A DNA stretch of 64,000 nucleotides. Source: Bacillus wiedmannii (GTDB lineage: Bacteria; Bacillota; Bacilli; Bacillales; Bacillaceae_G). A program made the translations under genes and the position numbers. Below the pieces are notes generated by a model. It was not told the DNA's origin. It did no database searches and worked only from the letters and a program-made list of their open reading frames with translations. Below, piece after piece: positions 9,141 to 15,459 of the stretch. The DNA lies in contig NZ_LOBC01000061.1 of the NCBI RefSeq assembly GCF_001583695.1, forward strand, positions 124,001 to 188,000, in the 5' to 3' direction. Every line of letters begins with the position of its first letter. Position 1 is the stretch's first letter.

Positions 9141-9264
9141 TATAAAGTGAAACTTTAATCAGTGGGAAGGGTCATCCCCCACCTAACTTCTTTGCTTTCG
9201 CTGAATTTTAAGGTGGGGATCTTACTGCCCGCAAATAGCGGGGTAAATTATTAGGGGTAATTTA
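9141..9264. repeat. Structured dispersed repeat (B. cereus-group bcr-like element)
   Basis: This ~120-bp block holds three hairpins in a row: CCCCACCT 9177-9184 / AGGTGGGG 9211-9218, CCCGC 9228-9232 / GCGGG 9238-9242, and TAAATTA 9244-9250 / TAATTTA 9258-9264. It is more GC-rich than its surroundings and carries no ORF. It looks like one of the small interspersed repeats (bcr family) characteristic of the B. cereus group; which member I cannot say. It sits inside the ssu operon between ssuC and ssuD. Confidence 0.6.
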
Positions 9265-9315
9265 TATAGAGTATGTTAGTATACGTTTCAAAATAAATAA
9301 GGGGTGTGTAAAGGT

Positions 9316-10428
9316 ATGGAATTATTATGGTTTATTCCGGCTTATGGAGATGGTCGATATTTAGGAACGACAAAAAGAGGAAGAGCAGCTGAGTATGGTT
9401 ATTATAAACAAGTTGCAGCTGCAGCTGATTATTTAGGATATTCGGGTGTATTACTTCCAACTGGTCAAGGGTGTGAAGATCCATGGGTATTAGCATCGGC
9501 ACTTGTAGCTGAGACAGAGAAATTAAAATTTTTAGTAGCAGTTAGACCAGGACTAATGTCACCGACAGTTGCAGCGAGGATGGCATCTACATTTGATAGA
9601 ATTTCAGATGGGAGATTACTTATTAATGTAGTAGCTGGAGGAGATCCTGTTGAATTGCAAGGTGATGGATTGTATCTTGAACATGATGAAAGATATGAAG
9701 TAGCAGATGAATTTTTAAAGGTTTGGAAGTCAGTATTACAAGGTGGAACAATCTCTTTAGAAGGAAAACATATTAAAGTTACGGATAGTAAAGTTGTATT
9801 TCCTCCGGTTCAAACACCGTATCCACCAATTTATTTTGGCGGATCGTCCGCTGCAGGTAAAGAGGTTGCAGCTGAGCATAGTGATGTATATTTAACGTGG
9901 GGAGAGCCACCAGAGCAAGTGAAAGAGAAAATAGAAGAAGTAAGAAAACTTGCGGAAGAGAAGGGGCGTAACGTACGATTTGGTATTAGACTACACGTAA
10001 TTGTAAGAGAGACAGAAGAAGAAGCATGGAAAGAGGCTGAAAGGTTAATTCAATATGTAGATAATGAAACAATTGAGCTCGCTCAAAAAACATTTGCAAG
10101 ATATGATTCAGTCGGACAAAAAAGAATGACACATTTAAATAAAGGTACGAGAGAGTCGTTAGAGATAAGTCCTAACTTATGGGCTGGAATTGGGCTTGTA
10201 AGAGGTGGTGCTGGTACTGCGCTTGTTGGAGATCCGCATACAGTAGCAGAAAGAATAAAAGAATATGAAGCGTTAGGAATTGATACGTTTGTATTATCAG
10301 GATACCCCCATTTAGAAGAGGCATATAAAGTGGCAGAACTGTTATTTCCTTTATTGAAAGACGAGAAGAAACAAGAAAATAAAATTGTTGGTGAAATGAT
10401 AGCTGATGCATATGCTTTAAAAAAATAG
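9316..10428 (+). CDS. ssuD: FMNH2-dependent alkanesulfonate monooxygenase
   Basis: A 370-aa member of the bacterial luciferase superfamily. The start [17 protein letters not shown], the block [14 protein letters not shown] and the segment [20 protein letters not shown] are SsuD signatures. The enzyme uses FMNH2 and O2 to release sulfite and an aldehyde from alkanesulfonates, giving sulfur under limitation. ATG 9316 starts the conserved part, with AAGGGG 11 bases upstream; an in-frame GTG at 9304 sits on the ribosome site. No flavin reductase (ssuE) is present in the window, so reduced flavin must come from elsewhere. Confidence 0.95.
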   Translation: MELLWFIPAYGDGRYLGTTKRGRAAEYGYYKQVAAAADYLGYSGVLLPTGQGCEDPWVLASALVAETEKLKFLVAVRPGLMSPTVAARMASTFDRISDGRLLINVVAGGDPVELQGDGLYLEHDERYEVADEFLKVWKSVLQGGTISLEGKHIKVTDSKVVFPPVQTPYPPIYFGGSSAAGKEVAAEHSDVYLTWGEPPEQVKEKIEEVRKLAEEKGRNVRFGIRLHVIVRETEEEAWKEAERLIQYVDNETIELAQKTFARYDSVGQKRMTHLNKGTRESLEISPNLWAGIGLVRGGAGTALVGDPHTVAERIKEYEALGIDTFVLSGYPHLEEAYKVAELLFPLLKDEKKQENKIVGEMIADAYALKK

Positions 10429-10459
10429 TGAGAAATAAAGTTGAACCAATCGGGCTTTT

Positions 10460-10552
10460 ACAGGCAGTTTCACCTATGTTTTGCTTCATTTTGTTTACTG
10501 CCTGTTAATACGGGATAAAAAAACTCGCAAGTATTTCACTTGCGGGTTTTCA
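10460..10552 (+). terminator. Terminator region after ssuD
   Basis: A 9-bp hairpin (10460-10468 / 10497-10505) without a T tract is followed by a second, 13-bp hairpin (10520-10532 / 10538-10550, one wobble) whose right arm ends in TTTT. The second is the likely functional terminator. Confidence 0.75.
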
Positions 10553-10614
10553 TCGTAAACTATTAGAAAATATGGTAAAATTAAATAGTAACTTAAGGTA
10601 CGGTTGGTTGTTCA

Positions 10615-10649
10615 ATTATCACTTCTCCGAATAGGAGGGGGGTGATAAT
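10615..10649 (+). promoter_or_regulatory. Hairpin sequestering the toxin ribosome-binding site
   Basis: ATTATCAC (10615-10622) pairs perfectly with GTGATAAT (10642-10649), and CTCC (10625-10628) with GGAG (10634-10637). The G-rich Shine-Dalgarno stretch 10633-10645 is thus buried in the stem. This arrangement is typical of type I toxin mRNAs. Confidence 0.65.
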
Positions 10650-10651
10650 AC

Positions 10652-10744
10652 GTGAGTGAAATAGCGTTGCTACTGCAGGGTGGACTGTTTCTCGTTGCAT
10701 TGTTAACGTTCGTCGTCGTTTTAATAGACAAGCTCAAAAAATAA
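10652..10744 (+). CDS. Putative holin-like small hydrophobic toxin (type I toxin-antitoxin candidate)
   Basis: A 30-aa peptide: a polar start MSEIALLLQGG, one membrane helix (LFLVALLTFVVVLI) and a basic end DKLKK. This matches the short 'putative holin-like toxin' family (TxpA/BsrG-like), which depolarise or disturb the membrane and are silenced by an antisense RNA. GTG 10652 follows a G-rich ribosome site that is sequestered in a stem, and the gene ends in a bidirectional hairpin. A possible convergent minus-strand promoter lies at about 10909-10936. The antitoxin RNA is inferred, not seen directly. Confidence 0.65.
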   Translation: MSEIALLLQGGLFLVALLTFVVVLIDKLKK

Positions 10745-10780
10745 CAACCCACCTATGCCAATAGAATGTGGGTTGTTTTG
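10743..10780. terminator. Bidirectional terminator at the toxin 3' end
   Basis: 10-bp perfect stem AACAACCCAC 10743-10752 / GTGGGTTGTT 10768-10777. T-rich tracts follow on the plus strand, and on the minus strand a TATTTTTT run follows, so it could also end an antisense RNA. Confidence 0.75.
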
Positions 10781-10832
10781 TTTGTAAGAAACAAATAGGA
10801 TAAATGAACAATCCAATCTGCTAAGTTACGTG

Positions 10833-10864
10833 GACTAGTGTGTAGCCGCACACTGGTCTTTTTT
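10833..10864 (+). terminator. Second hairpin-T-tract downstream of the toxin
   Basis: 10-bp stem 10833-10842 / 10849-10858 (one wobble), then TTTTTTATTT. It either backs up the toxin terminator or ends a small plus-strand RNA. Confidence 0.65.
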
Positions 10865-10908
10865 ATTTATTTACAATTAATAATTGGTTTATGTGATTGT
10901 ATTGTTCT

Positions 10909-10936
10909 TTTCATACTTATTATAACACAGTGTCTT
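10909..10936 (-). promoter_or_regulatory. Possible promoter of an antisense (antitoxin) RNA
   Basis: On the minus strand, TTGACG is followed by TATAATAA. The spacer is 14 bp to TATAAT or 16 bp to TAATAA, so the match is imperfect. A transcript from here would run leftwards into the toxin 3' end, the geometry of txpA/ratA-type loci. Confidence 0.35.
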
Positions 10937-10972
10937 TTCGTCAAGAAAGGAGACCGTATGTTCTGATTTCGA

Positions 10973-11794
10973 TTAAATAGAAGGTTTTTTTTCTTTAAAT
11001 AGCCCATCCATATACTGTTTTAAAGTTTGGACATAAAATTCCTGCCTATTTACATCATTTACGCCGACAATTGGAGATGAAAGTTCATATCTCTTTTCTG
11101 ATAAATGAACGACAACGTCAAATATATCAAATAGACGAATGAAACAGAACAGGCCATCTTTATCACTTAATAAAATAAAGTAATGGTTCTCACTATTTGT
11201 ATTTAATGTATTCCATAAAGAACTTTTACTTAAATCGCGAACTATACTTTTTTCTTTTAATTCCATAAAATCGCCATTTGATAGAATGTTAGAAATATCA
11301 ATCGCATCTGGATCTTCAAAATAGCCATCAACAGCTTGTACAGCGAAAGTATAAGCCATTTTTAATACACTCATTTTGTATTTACGGTTATCTAAAAGTA
11401 ATTCACGTTGAATAGAGCTAGCTACTTTCGTTACACGTTCTTCTTTCCAAATTTCATTATGTAGTGAAATATCGTGCTTTTTACATAGTTTCATAATTAA
11501 TGCATTGGAATAAAGTATTTCATCACTTACTTCAACAACATCTGTCTCAGCAGCCGCAAGTTCCTCACCATGTTCATTCGTATAGAGCGGGGAATCAATT
11601 TGTTTTTTCATTTGCTCAATCTTAAATTGACTTAATTTATGCCGAATTAAGGGACGATCAATATTTGTTGTCATTTGTTCATGGCAAGTATCACAAATTG
11701 AGTTTGTGAAATAATATCCACATAATATTTCGGGGATGACATATTGTTCACTAAGTTCTTTCGTATCTTTTCTGCATATGATGCATTGTGTCAT
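10973..11794 (-). CDS. Zinc-finger protein with a degenerate HNH-like fold
   Basis: A 273-aa soluble protein starting MTQCIICRKD. Two CxxC pairs (C4/C7 and C34/C37) flank LSEQYVIPEILCG and are followed by NIDRPLI, the spacing of HNH_5-type nucleases (CxxC...EHxIPxxLGG...CxxCN). The position normally holding the first catalytic His is Gln (SEQYVIPE) and the Asn after the second pair is His/Glu, so nuclease activity is doubtful. The remaining 220 residues are unfamiliar. ATG 11794 has AAAGGTGAT upstream; longer readings include an untranslated-looking AT-rich leader. It is divergent from the permease at 11944. Confidence 0.7.
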   Translation of the reverse strand: MTQCIICRKDTKELSEQYVIPEILCGYYFTNSICDTCHEQMTTNIDRPLIRHKLSQFKIEQMKKQIDSPLYTNEHGEELAAAETDVVEVSDEILYSNALIMKLCKKHDISLHNEIWKEERVTKVASSIQRELLLDNRKYKMSVLKMAYTFAVQAVDGYFEDPDAIDISNILSNGDFMELKEKSIVRDLSKSSLWNTLNTNSENHYFILLSDKDGLFCFIRLFDIFDVVVHLSEKRYELSSPIVGVNDVNRQEFYVQTLKQYMDGLFKEKKPSI

Positions 11795-11900
11795 TTTTAT
11801 CACCTTTACCTGCAAATTTGTATGTAATCTCATTGTAGTGTATTTATTGGTATTTTGGAATATTGTAAAGGAAAATATTATGTGAAATTCTTGCTTATTT

Positions 11901-11909
11901 TGGTACAAT
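11901..11909 (+). promoter_or_regulatory. Extended -10 promoter element of the AI-2E-family gene
   Basis: TGGTACAAT is a TGnTAnAAT extended -10 about 35 bases upstream of TTG 11944. I see no good -35. Confidence 0.5.
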
Positions 11910-11943
11910 GAAGAGAAGTGCTAGTTTAAAGGAGGACGTTTTT

Positions 11944-13029
11944 TTGAAATCGAAAGTGCACTTTTGGACATTAGAAGTGCTAATGGTTGTAGCGATCATA
12001 TTTATTTGCACAAAAATATCGTTTCTATTTCAACCGATTGGTATCTTCATATCAACGTTGTTTTTCCCAATCTTAATCGCGTTATTTTTATACTTCATAT
12101 TTAACCCATTGTTAGTCTTTTTGGAGAATAAAAAAGTACCTAGAAATTTAGCGATTTTACTGTTATATCTTTTTATTATAACATTAACTGCAGTTGGAGT
12201 TGGGGTAGTTGTTCCAACGATCTCACAACAGTTAATGGATTTAGTAAAAAATATGCCCGGTTATATTAAAGAGGGAAAACTATACATACAAGATTTATCC
12301 CATCACAGATTATTTGAATGGTTATCTACACAAAACTACGTTTCCATTGAAACAATTGAGAAAAATGCGATTGAATACTTAAAGGATATACCAAACACGA
12401 TTACGTCGAGTGCAACGGCTTTATTTGGTATTATCACAAACGTTGCATTAGTTATCTTCACAGTACCGTTTATTTTATTTTATATGTTTAAAGATGGACA
12501 TGCGTTTCCAGGGAAAGCAGTTAGTCTATTACCTGAGTCTTACCGTGAAGAAGGACTTCGTATCATTAAGGAAACGAACGAAACATTATCTGCATATATT
12601 CAAGGGCAAGCGCTCGTTTGTATATTTGTAGGTGCTTTTACTTTTATCGGTTATTTAATTATCGATTTACCGTACGCTTTCGTTTTAGGAATTATAGCAG
12701 CATTTACAAATATCATTCCTAACTTAGGTCCATTTATCGGTGCAGCACCAGCTGTTATTGTAGGTCTGTTCGTATCTCCGATGCAAGCGTTGTACGTAAT
12801 TATTATCGTAACAATTGTACAACAGTTTGAAAGTAACATCATTTCACCGCGTATTATGAGTTCGAAATTAAATATCCATCCGTTAACAATTATTATTTTA
12901 ATTTTAGGGGTAGGTAACTTTGCGGGAATTATCGGAATGATTTTGGCAGTACCAGTTTATGCAGTAACAAAAACAGTTGTATCGAACTTAGTGAGATTGT
13001 TTAAGACGAAACGAAGTAATCGAAAATAG
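11944..13029 (+). CDS. AI-2E family transporter (PerM/YubA type)
   Basis: A 361-aa polytopic protein of the AI-2E transporter superfamily. There are two to three N-terminal helices (residues 5-70), a central amphipathic stretch, and a C-terminal membrane domain with the family signature around FTNIIPNLGPFIGAAPAV and QQFESNIISPRIMSSKLNIHP. Family members export varied substrates, so the autoinducer name is generic. TTG 11944 is the start: AAAGGAGG ends 8 bases upstream; an in-frame ATG at 11908 lies within the promoter. Monocistronic with its own terminator. Confidence 0.9.
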   Translation: MKSKVHFWTLEVLMVVAIIFICTKISFLFQPIGIFISTLFFPILIALFLYFIFNPLLVFLENKKVPRNLAILLLYLFIITLTAVGVGVVVPTISQQLMDLVKNMPGYIKEGKLYIQDLSHHRLFEWLSTQNYVSIETIEKNAIEYLKDIPNTITSSATALFGIITNVALVIFTVPFILFYMFKDGHAFPGKAVSLLPESYREEGLRIIKETNETLSAYIQGQALVCIFVGAFTFIGYLIIDLPYAFVLGIIAAFTNIIPNLGPFIGAAPAVIVGLFVSPMQALYVIIIVTIVQQFESNIISPRIMSSKLNIHPLTIIILILGVGNFAGIIGMILAVPVYAVTKTVVSNLVRLFKTKRSNRK

Positions 13030-13040
13030 TATAAGTTGAG

Positions 13041-13075
13041 AAAGATACACCACTTTTTAAGTGGTGTATCTTTTG
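13041..13075 (+). terminator. Intrinsic terminator of the AI-2E-family gene
   Basis: Perfect 11-bp stem 13043-13053 / 13061-13071 followed by TTTT. Confidence 0.9.
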
Positions 13076-13174
13076 TTTATTACTCAATATTAAAAGTGTA
13101 CGGGTGTAATTTTATTATATATTTATTACACATCAAATATAACGATATACTTGTGTGATAGTATGTCTATAAAA

Positions 13175-13234
13175 CTATGTGGAATCCCTCTGAATTATCC
13201 AAATCATTTCCTTACAGCGTGCTAGCAACATCAT
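13175..13234 (-). CDS. Possible 19-aa peptide at the end of the yrzI array
   Basis: On the minus strand, GAAAGGGGTCG precedes ATGATG and a 19-codon frame (MMLLARCKEMIWIIQRDST). It is unlike the YrzI proteins. It is reported because the B. subtilis yrzI operon also carries a very short ORF that is the cleavage site of the nuclease Rae1; equivalence is speculation. Confidence 0.25.
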   Translation of the reverse strand: MMLLARCKEMIWIIQRDST

Positions 13235-13269
13235 AATCGACCCCTTTCAAATTTTATATTTTTAAAGGA

Positions 13270-13410
13270 TTATAGATGAGAGTAGTACTTGCTTCTACGA
13301 TCTCGAATTTCGTCCATAATCTCTTTATATTGTTCTTTTTGTTTTAATTCAGCTTCAGAAAGGTTCTTTTTCTGAATTGTAATTGTTAAAAAGAATAGGT
13401 GAAACTTCAT
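13270..13410 (-). CDS. yrzI: YrzI family small protein, copy 6 of the array (last)
   Basis: 46 aa: MKFHLFFLTITIQKKNLSEA... ending RRSKYYSHL. YrzI (Bac_small_yrzI) proteins have a hydrophobic N-terminal strand (FFLTITIQ), a charged helix and an aromatic tail. Its ribosome site GAAAGGAGGAAT lies in a hairpin with the bases just after the stop of the preceding copy (see 13418-13437), suggesting translation depends on ribosomes finishing copy 5. Function unknown; in B. subtilis the yrzI mRNA is a target of ribosome-dependent endonuclease Rae1. Confidence 0.85.
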   Translation of the reverse strand: MKFHLFFLTITIQKKNLSEAELKQKEQYKEIMDEIRDRRSKYYSHL

Positions 13411-13416
13411 GGTACA

Positions 13417-13437
13417 TTCCTCCTTTCGAAAGGAATT
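13417..13437 (-). promoter_or_regulatory. Intercistronic hairpin hiding the ribosome site of yrzI copy 6
   Basis: Reading the minus strand, ATTCCTTTC directly after the copy-5 stop pairs with GAAAGGAGGAAT, which is the Shine-Dalgarno of copy 6. A near-identical arrangement is found at 14094-14116. Confidence 0.6.
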
Positions 13438-13576
13438 ATAGATGGCTACAGTAATGACTTTGACGTTCTTTTACATCCTCCATAGCTTTATTAATTTGAT
13501 GGTCATGCAATATCTCACTGTCTGAGAACTTAGTTTTTTGAATGGTGATCGTTAAAAAGAATACTTTAAATTTCAT
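13436..13576 (-). CDS. yrzI: YrzI family small protein, copy 5 of the array
   Basis: 46 aa: MKFKVFFLTITIQKTKFSDS... ending KERQSHYCSHL. It has the FFLTITIQ core and closely resembles copy 1 (14115-14255) in its C-terminal half (INKAMEDVKERQ versus IEKAMNDVKERQ). AAAGGGG precedes the ATG. The gap to the next gene is 25 bases and contains the hairpin described separately. Confidence 0.85.
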   Translation of the reverse strand: MKFKVFFLTITIQKTKFSDSEILHDHQINKAMEDVKERQSHYCSHL

Positions 13577-13601
13577 TTGTTTTTTCCCCTTTAAAAGTTA
13601 T

Positions 13602-13745
13602 TTAGAAAAGACGGCTATAATAAGAGGCTTGACGCTCTTTCACTTCGCCCATAATAGTTTGAATGTGTTGCTCACGCAAAATTTCTTGCTGTGAAAGCTT
13701 ACGCTTTTGAATGGTAATCGTTAAAAAGAATGCTTTAAATTTCAT
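13602..13745 (-). CDS. yrzI: YrzI family small protein, copy 4 of the array
   Basis: 47 aa: MKFKAFFLTITIQKRKLSQQ... ending QASYYSRLF. It differs from copy 3 by only three residues (Q/N, G/D, R/H), and the surrounding 170-bp unit is repeated, so the two are a recent tandem duplication. AAAGGAGC precedes the ATG. Confidence 0.88.
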   Translation of the reverse strand: MKFKAFFLTITIQKRKLSQQEILREQHIQTIMGEVKERQASYYSRLF

Positions 13746-13771
13746 TAGGATAATGCTCCTTTAAAAGTTAT

Positions 13772-13915
13772 TTAGAAAAGACGGCTGTAATAAGAAGCTT
13801 GGTGCTCTTTCACTTCGTCCATAATAGTTTGAATGTGTTGCTCACGCAAAATCTCATTCTGTGAAAGCTTACGTTTTTGAATGGTGATTGTTAAAAAGAA
13901 TGCTTTAAATTTCAT
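13772..13915 (-). CDS. yrzI: YrzI family small protein, copy 3 of the array
   Basis: 47 aa: MKFKAFFLTITIQKRKLSQN... ending QASYYSRLF. Near-twin of copy 4. The ribosome site AAAGGAGC is 9-10 bases upstream of the ATG. No promoter or terminator separates it from its neighbours, so it is part of one polycistronic message. Confidence 0.88.
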   Translation of the reverse strand: MKFKAFFLTITIQKRKLSQNEILREQHIQTIMDEVKEHQASYYSRLF

Positions 13916-13943
13916 GAAGGTATTGCTCCTTTAAAATATATTT

Positions 13944-14087
13944 TTAATACATTTGCGTATAGTATGAACTTTTAATGTCAGTCATTTTATCAGTTAGTTG
14001 TTTTAATTGTTGTTTACGAATGATTGCATCTTCAGATAAAGTGTTTTTCTGAAGTACAGTTGTAAAAAAGAAAATATGAAAAGTCAT
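13944..14087 (-). CDS. yrzI: YrzI family small protein, copy 2 of the array
   Basis: 47 aa: MTFHIFFFTTVLQKNTLSED... ending IKSSYYTQMY. This is the most divergent copy and the closest to the YrzI sequence I remember from other B. cereus strains. Its Shine-Dalgarno AAAGGAGGAATT is paired with AATTCCTTT at the end of copy 1, as for copy 6, so it is likely coupled to translation of copy 1. Confidence 0.88.
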   Translation of the reverse strand: MTFHIFFFTTVLQKNTLSEDAIIRKQQLKQLTDKMTDIKSSYYTQMY

Positions 14088-14093
14088 AAATGA

Positions 14094-14116
14094 ATTCCTC
14101 CTTTCGAAAAGGAATT
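14094..14116 (-). promoter_or_regulatory. Intercistronic hairpin hiding the ribosome site of yrzI copy 2
   Basis: On the minus strand, AATTCCTTT after the copy-1 stop pairs with AAAGGAGGAATT, the ribosome site of copy 2. Confidence 0.6.
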
Positions 14117-14255
14117 ACAGGTGATCACAATAAAGCGTTTGGCGCTCCTTAACATCATTCATAGCTTTTTCAATTTGCTCGTTATGAAAAATTTCATCTT
14201 TGGAAATTGTATTTCTTTGAATCGTAATACTTAAAAACAATACGCTAATAGTCAT
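14115..14255 (-). CDS. yrzI: YrzI family small protein, copy 1 of the array (first)
   Basis: 46 aa: MTISVLFLSITIQRNTISKD... ending QTLYCDHL. AAAGGAGC precedes the ATG. It is the promoter-proximal array member, 53 bases after the second of two tandem terminators, so its expression needs either read-through from the promoter at 14560-14588 or a separate promoter, which I do not see clearly. Confidence 0.85.
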   Translation of the reverse strand: MTISVLFLSITIQRNTISKDEIFHNEQIEKAMNDVKERQTLYCDHL

Positions 14256-14307
14256 CGAATGTTGCTCCTTTCTTTAAAAAATAATATAAGAGGCTAAAAA
14301 ATCGCAC

Positions 14308-14385
14308 AAAAAAGCCACAGGAAGATATAGTTCTCCTATGGCAGGGCGTGAAAAAGCCACAGGAAAGTATATGACCTCCTGTGGC
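14308..14385 (-). terminator. Two tandem terminators between the leader peptide and the yrzI array
   Basis: Minus-strand hairpins 356-364/377-385 and 314-322/334-342 (offset 14000) share the arm sequence GCCACAGGA and each is followed by a T run (complements of A runs at 14351-14355 and 14308-14313). They could end the leader-peptide RNA or attenuate the array. Confidence 0.8.
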
Positions 14386-14419
14386 GAATTTATGAATTAA
14401 TCGAAATAATGTACGATTT

Positions 14420-14518
14420 TCAATTCTCCATTAGGGTGGTCGAATTCATATTTAATTGTCCGAAAAACAAAGGTGCAGTTAACGCTAAAGTTAAAGCATG
14501 TAATTGTAATTTCATCAT
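14420..14518 (-). CDS. 32-aa leader peptide upstream of the yrzI array
   Basis: Starts ATGATG with a strong AAAGGAGGTCG about 9 bases upstream and reads MMKLQLHALTLALTAPLFFG then a short polar tail ending LMEN. The hydrophobic middle could form a short membrane helix. It is the only ORF between a good sigma-A promoter and the tandem terminators. It has no family that I recognise; it may be a real small protein or a regulatory leader peptide. Confidence 0.5.
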   Translation of the reverse strand: MMKLQLHALTLALTAPLFFGQLNMNSTTLMEN

Positions 14519-14559
14519 TTCCTTCGACCTCCTTTTAGAATATTTTTCTTACGTTAGTA

Positions 14560-14588
14560 AGTATATACAATTAATGGATAATTGTAAA
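14560..14588 (-). promoter_or_regulatory. Promoter of the leader-peptide / yrzI unit
   Basis: Minus strand TTTACA (complement of 14583-14588), 17-bp spacer, TATACT (complement of 14560-14565). A short palindrome CTTAC-N4-GTAAG (14548-14561) overlaps the -10 and start site and could be an operator. Confidence 0.65.
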
Positions 14589-14695
14589 CACAAAAATTGA
14601 AAATTTTTAATTTTGATTAAAATGCGTATGTTTTAAAGGGTTTTAAGAAGAAGTATTGTAATTAACGAAATATTGATAAAAATGGGGGATGCTAA

Positions 14696-15280
14696 ATGAA
14701 ATATATGCAACGTAATATGGTTGTTATGCTAACAATTTTTTTATTTATTACTGCTTGTTCTAGCAGAGAAAGAATAAAAGAAATATCCGATGTTGAACCT
14801 AGTGATTTTAAGAAATATGCTGGGACATACGTTGGTAATAACTCAGATGTAGTAGCAATTGTGAATCATTTACCCGGTGGTGAAACATTTCAAAGTATAA
14901 GTTTGGAGAATGAAAGCATAAAGGTGAACTATGGCGCAAAAGGAAATGGAAACCTTACAGAAGACATGGTTGAGACGTATTGGTTTGATGGTAAGGACAC
15001 GATGGAGAAGAATTTTCTCTTTAACGTTATTTATCTAGCGATTTTAGTACCAAATGCGAAAACTTACGAGTTTCAAGTCGAAAATAAAAATTTCACGATA
15101 AAAAGAGAAGAAATACTATCAGTCCTGTATGAAAAATTTGATGATTTTCCAAAAGAAGATGATATGTGGAATAAAAGGAAAGTATTAAAGTTCCTTAATG
15201 ATAATAACAAAAAAATTAATAGGTTTGTGAATGATAAAGATTTCCGAAAATCTTTATTTGTTAAATATCCAATAAAGTAG
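14696..15280 (+). CDS. Lipoprotein with DUF4825-like domain
   Basis: A 194-aa protein with a lipoprotein signal (hydrophobic MVVMLTIFLFITA then Cys21). The segment KYAGTYVGNNSDVVAIVNHL followed by GGETFQSISLENESIKVNYG (about 44-83) fits DUF4825, a domain of unknown function common in Bacillus lipoproteins and anti-sigma-type proteins. GGGGG lies 8 bases upstream of the ATG. Expected on the outer face of the membrane. Its terminator lies at 15336-15372. Confidence 0.78.
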   Translation: MKYMQRNMVVMLTIFLFITACSSRERIKEISDVEPSDFKKYAGTYVGNNSDVVAIVNHLPGGETFQSISLENESIKVNYGAKGNGNLTEDMVETYWFDGKDTMEKNFLFNVIYLAILVPNAKTYEFQVENKNFTIKREEILSVLYEKFDDFPKEDDMWNKRKVLKFLNDNNKKINRFVNDKDFRKSLFVKYPIK

Positions 15281-15335
15281 TCGAAATAATTGGAGGGACA
15301 AAGATGGAGTTAGTATACAAAATTTCTTATTTTAG

Positions 15336-15372
15336 AAAGAGAGTCATTCGTTTAAGAATGGCTCTCTTTTTT
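15336..15372 (+). terminator. Intrinsic terminator after the DUF4825 lipoprotein
   Basis: 14-bp stem 15336-15349 / 15356-15369 with one wobble, then TTT. Confidence 0.85.
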
Positions 15373-15459
15373 GTAAAAGAAATTTATGGAAATAAATAAT
15401 TTAATGTGATATGGTTAATTACATAAGTAATGAACCTATGAACCTAAGGTGGTGAAATT

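Larger units (their letters stand above)
13591..13930. repeat. Two tandem 170-bp units, each with one yrzI gene
   Basis: Units 13591-13760 and 13761-13930 begin with the identical 26 bases starting TTAAAAGTTATTTAG and stay about nine-tenths identical through the coding part, diverging mainly at the 3' few codons and near the start codon. Confidence 0.85.

Noticed and set aside
14308-14385. Repeated GCCACAGGA arms as a possible mobile-element end
   Set aside because: Each pair forms a terminator with a T run; there is no transposase or target duplication.
15304-15402. 32-codon frame with a GGAGGG ribosome site after the DUF4825 lipoprotein
   Set aside because: Most of it is the terminator hairpin of the preceding gene; the start and spacing could easily be chance.
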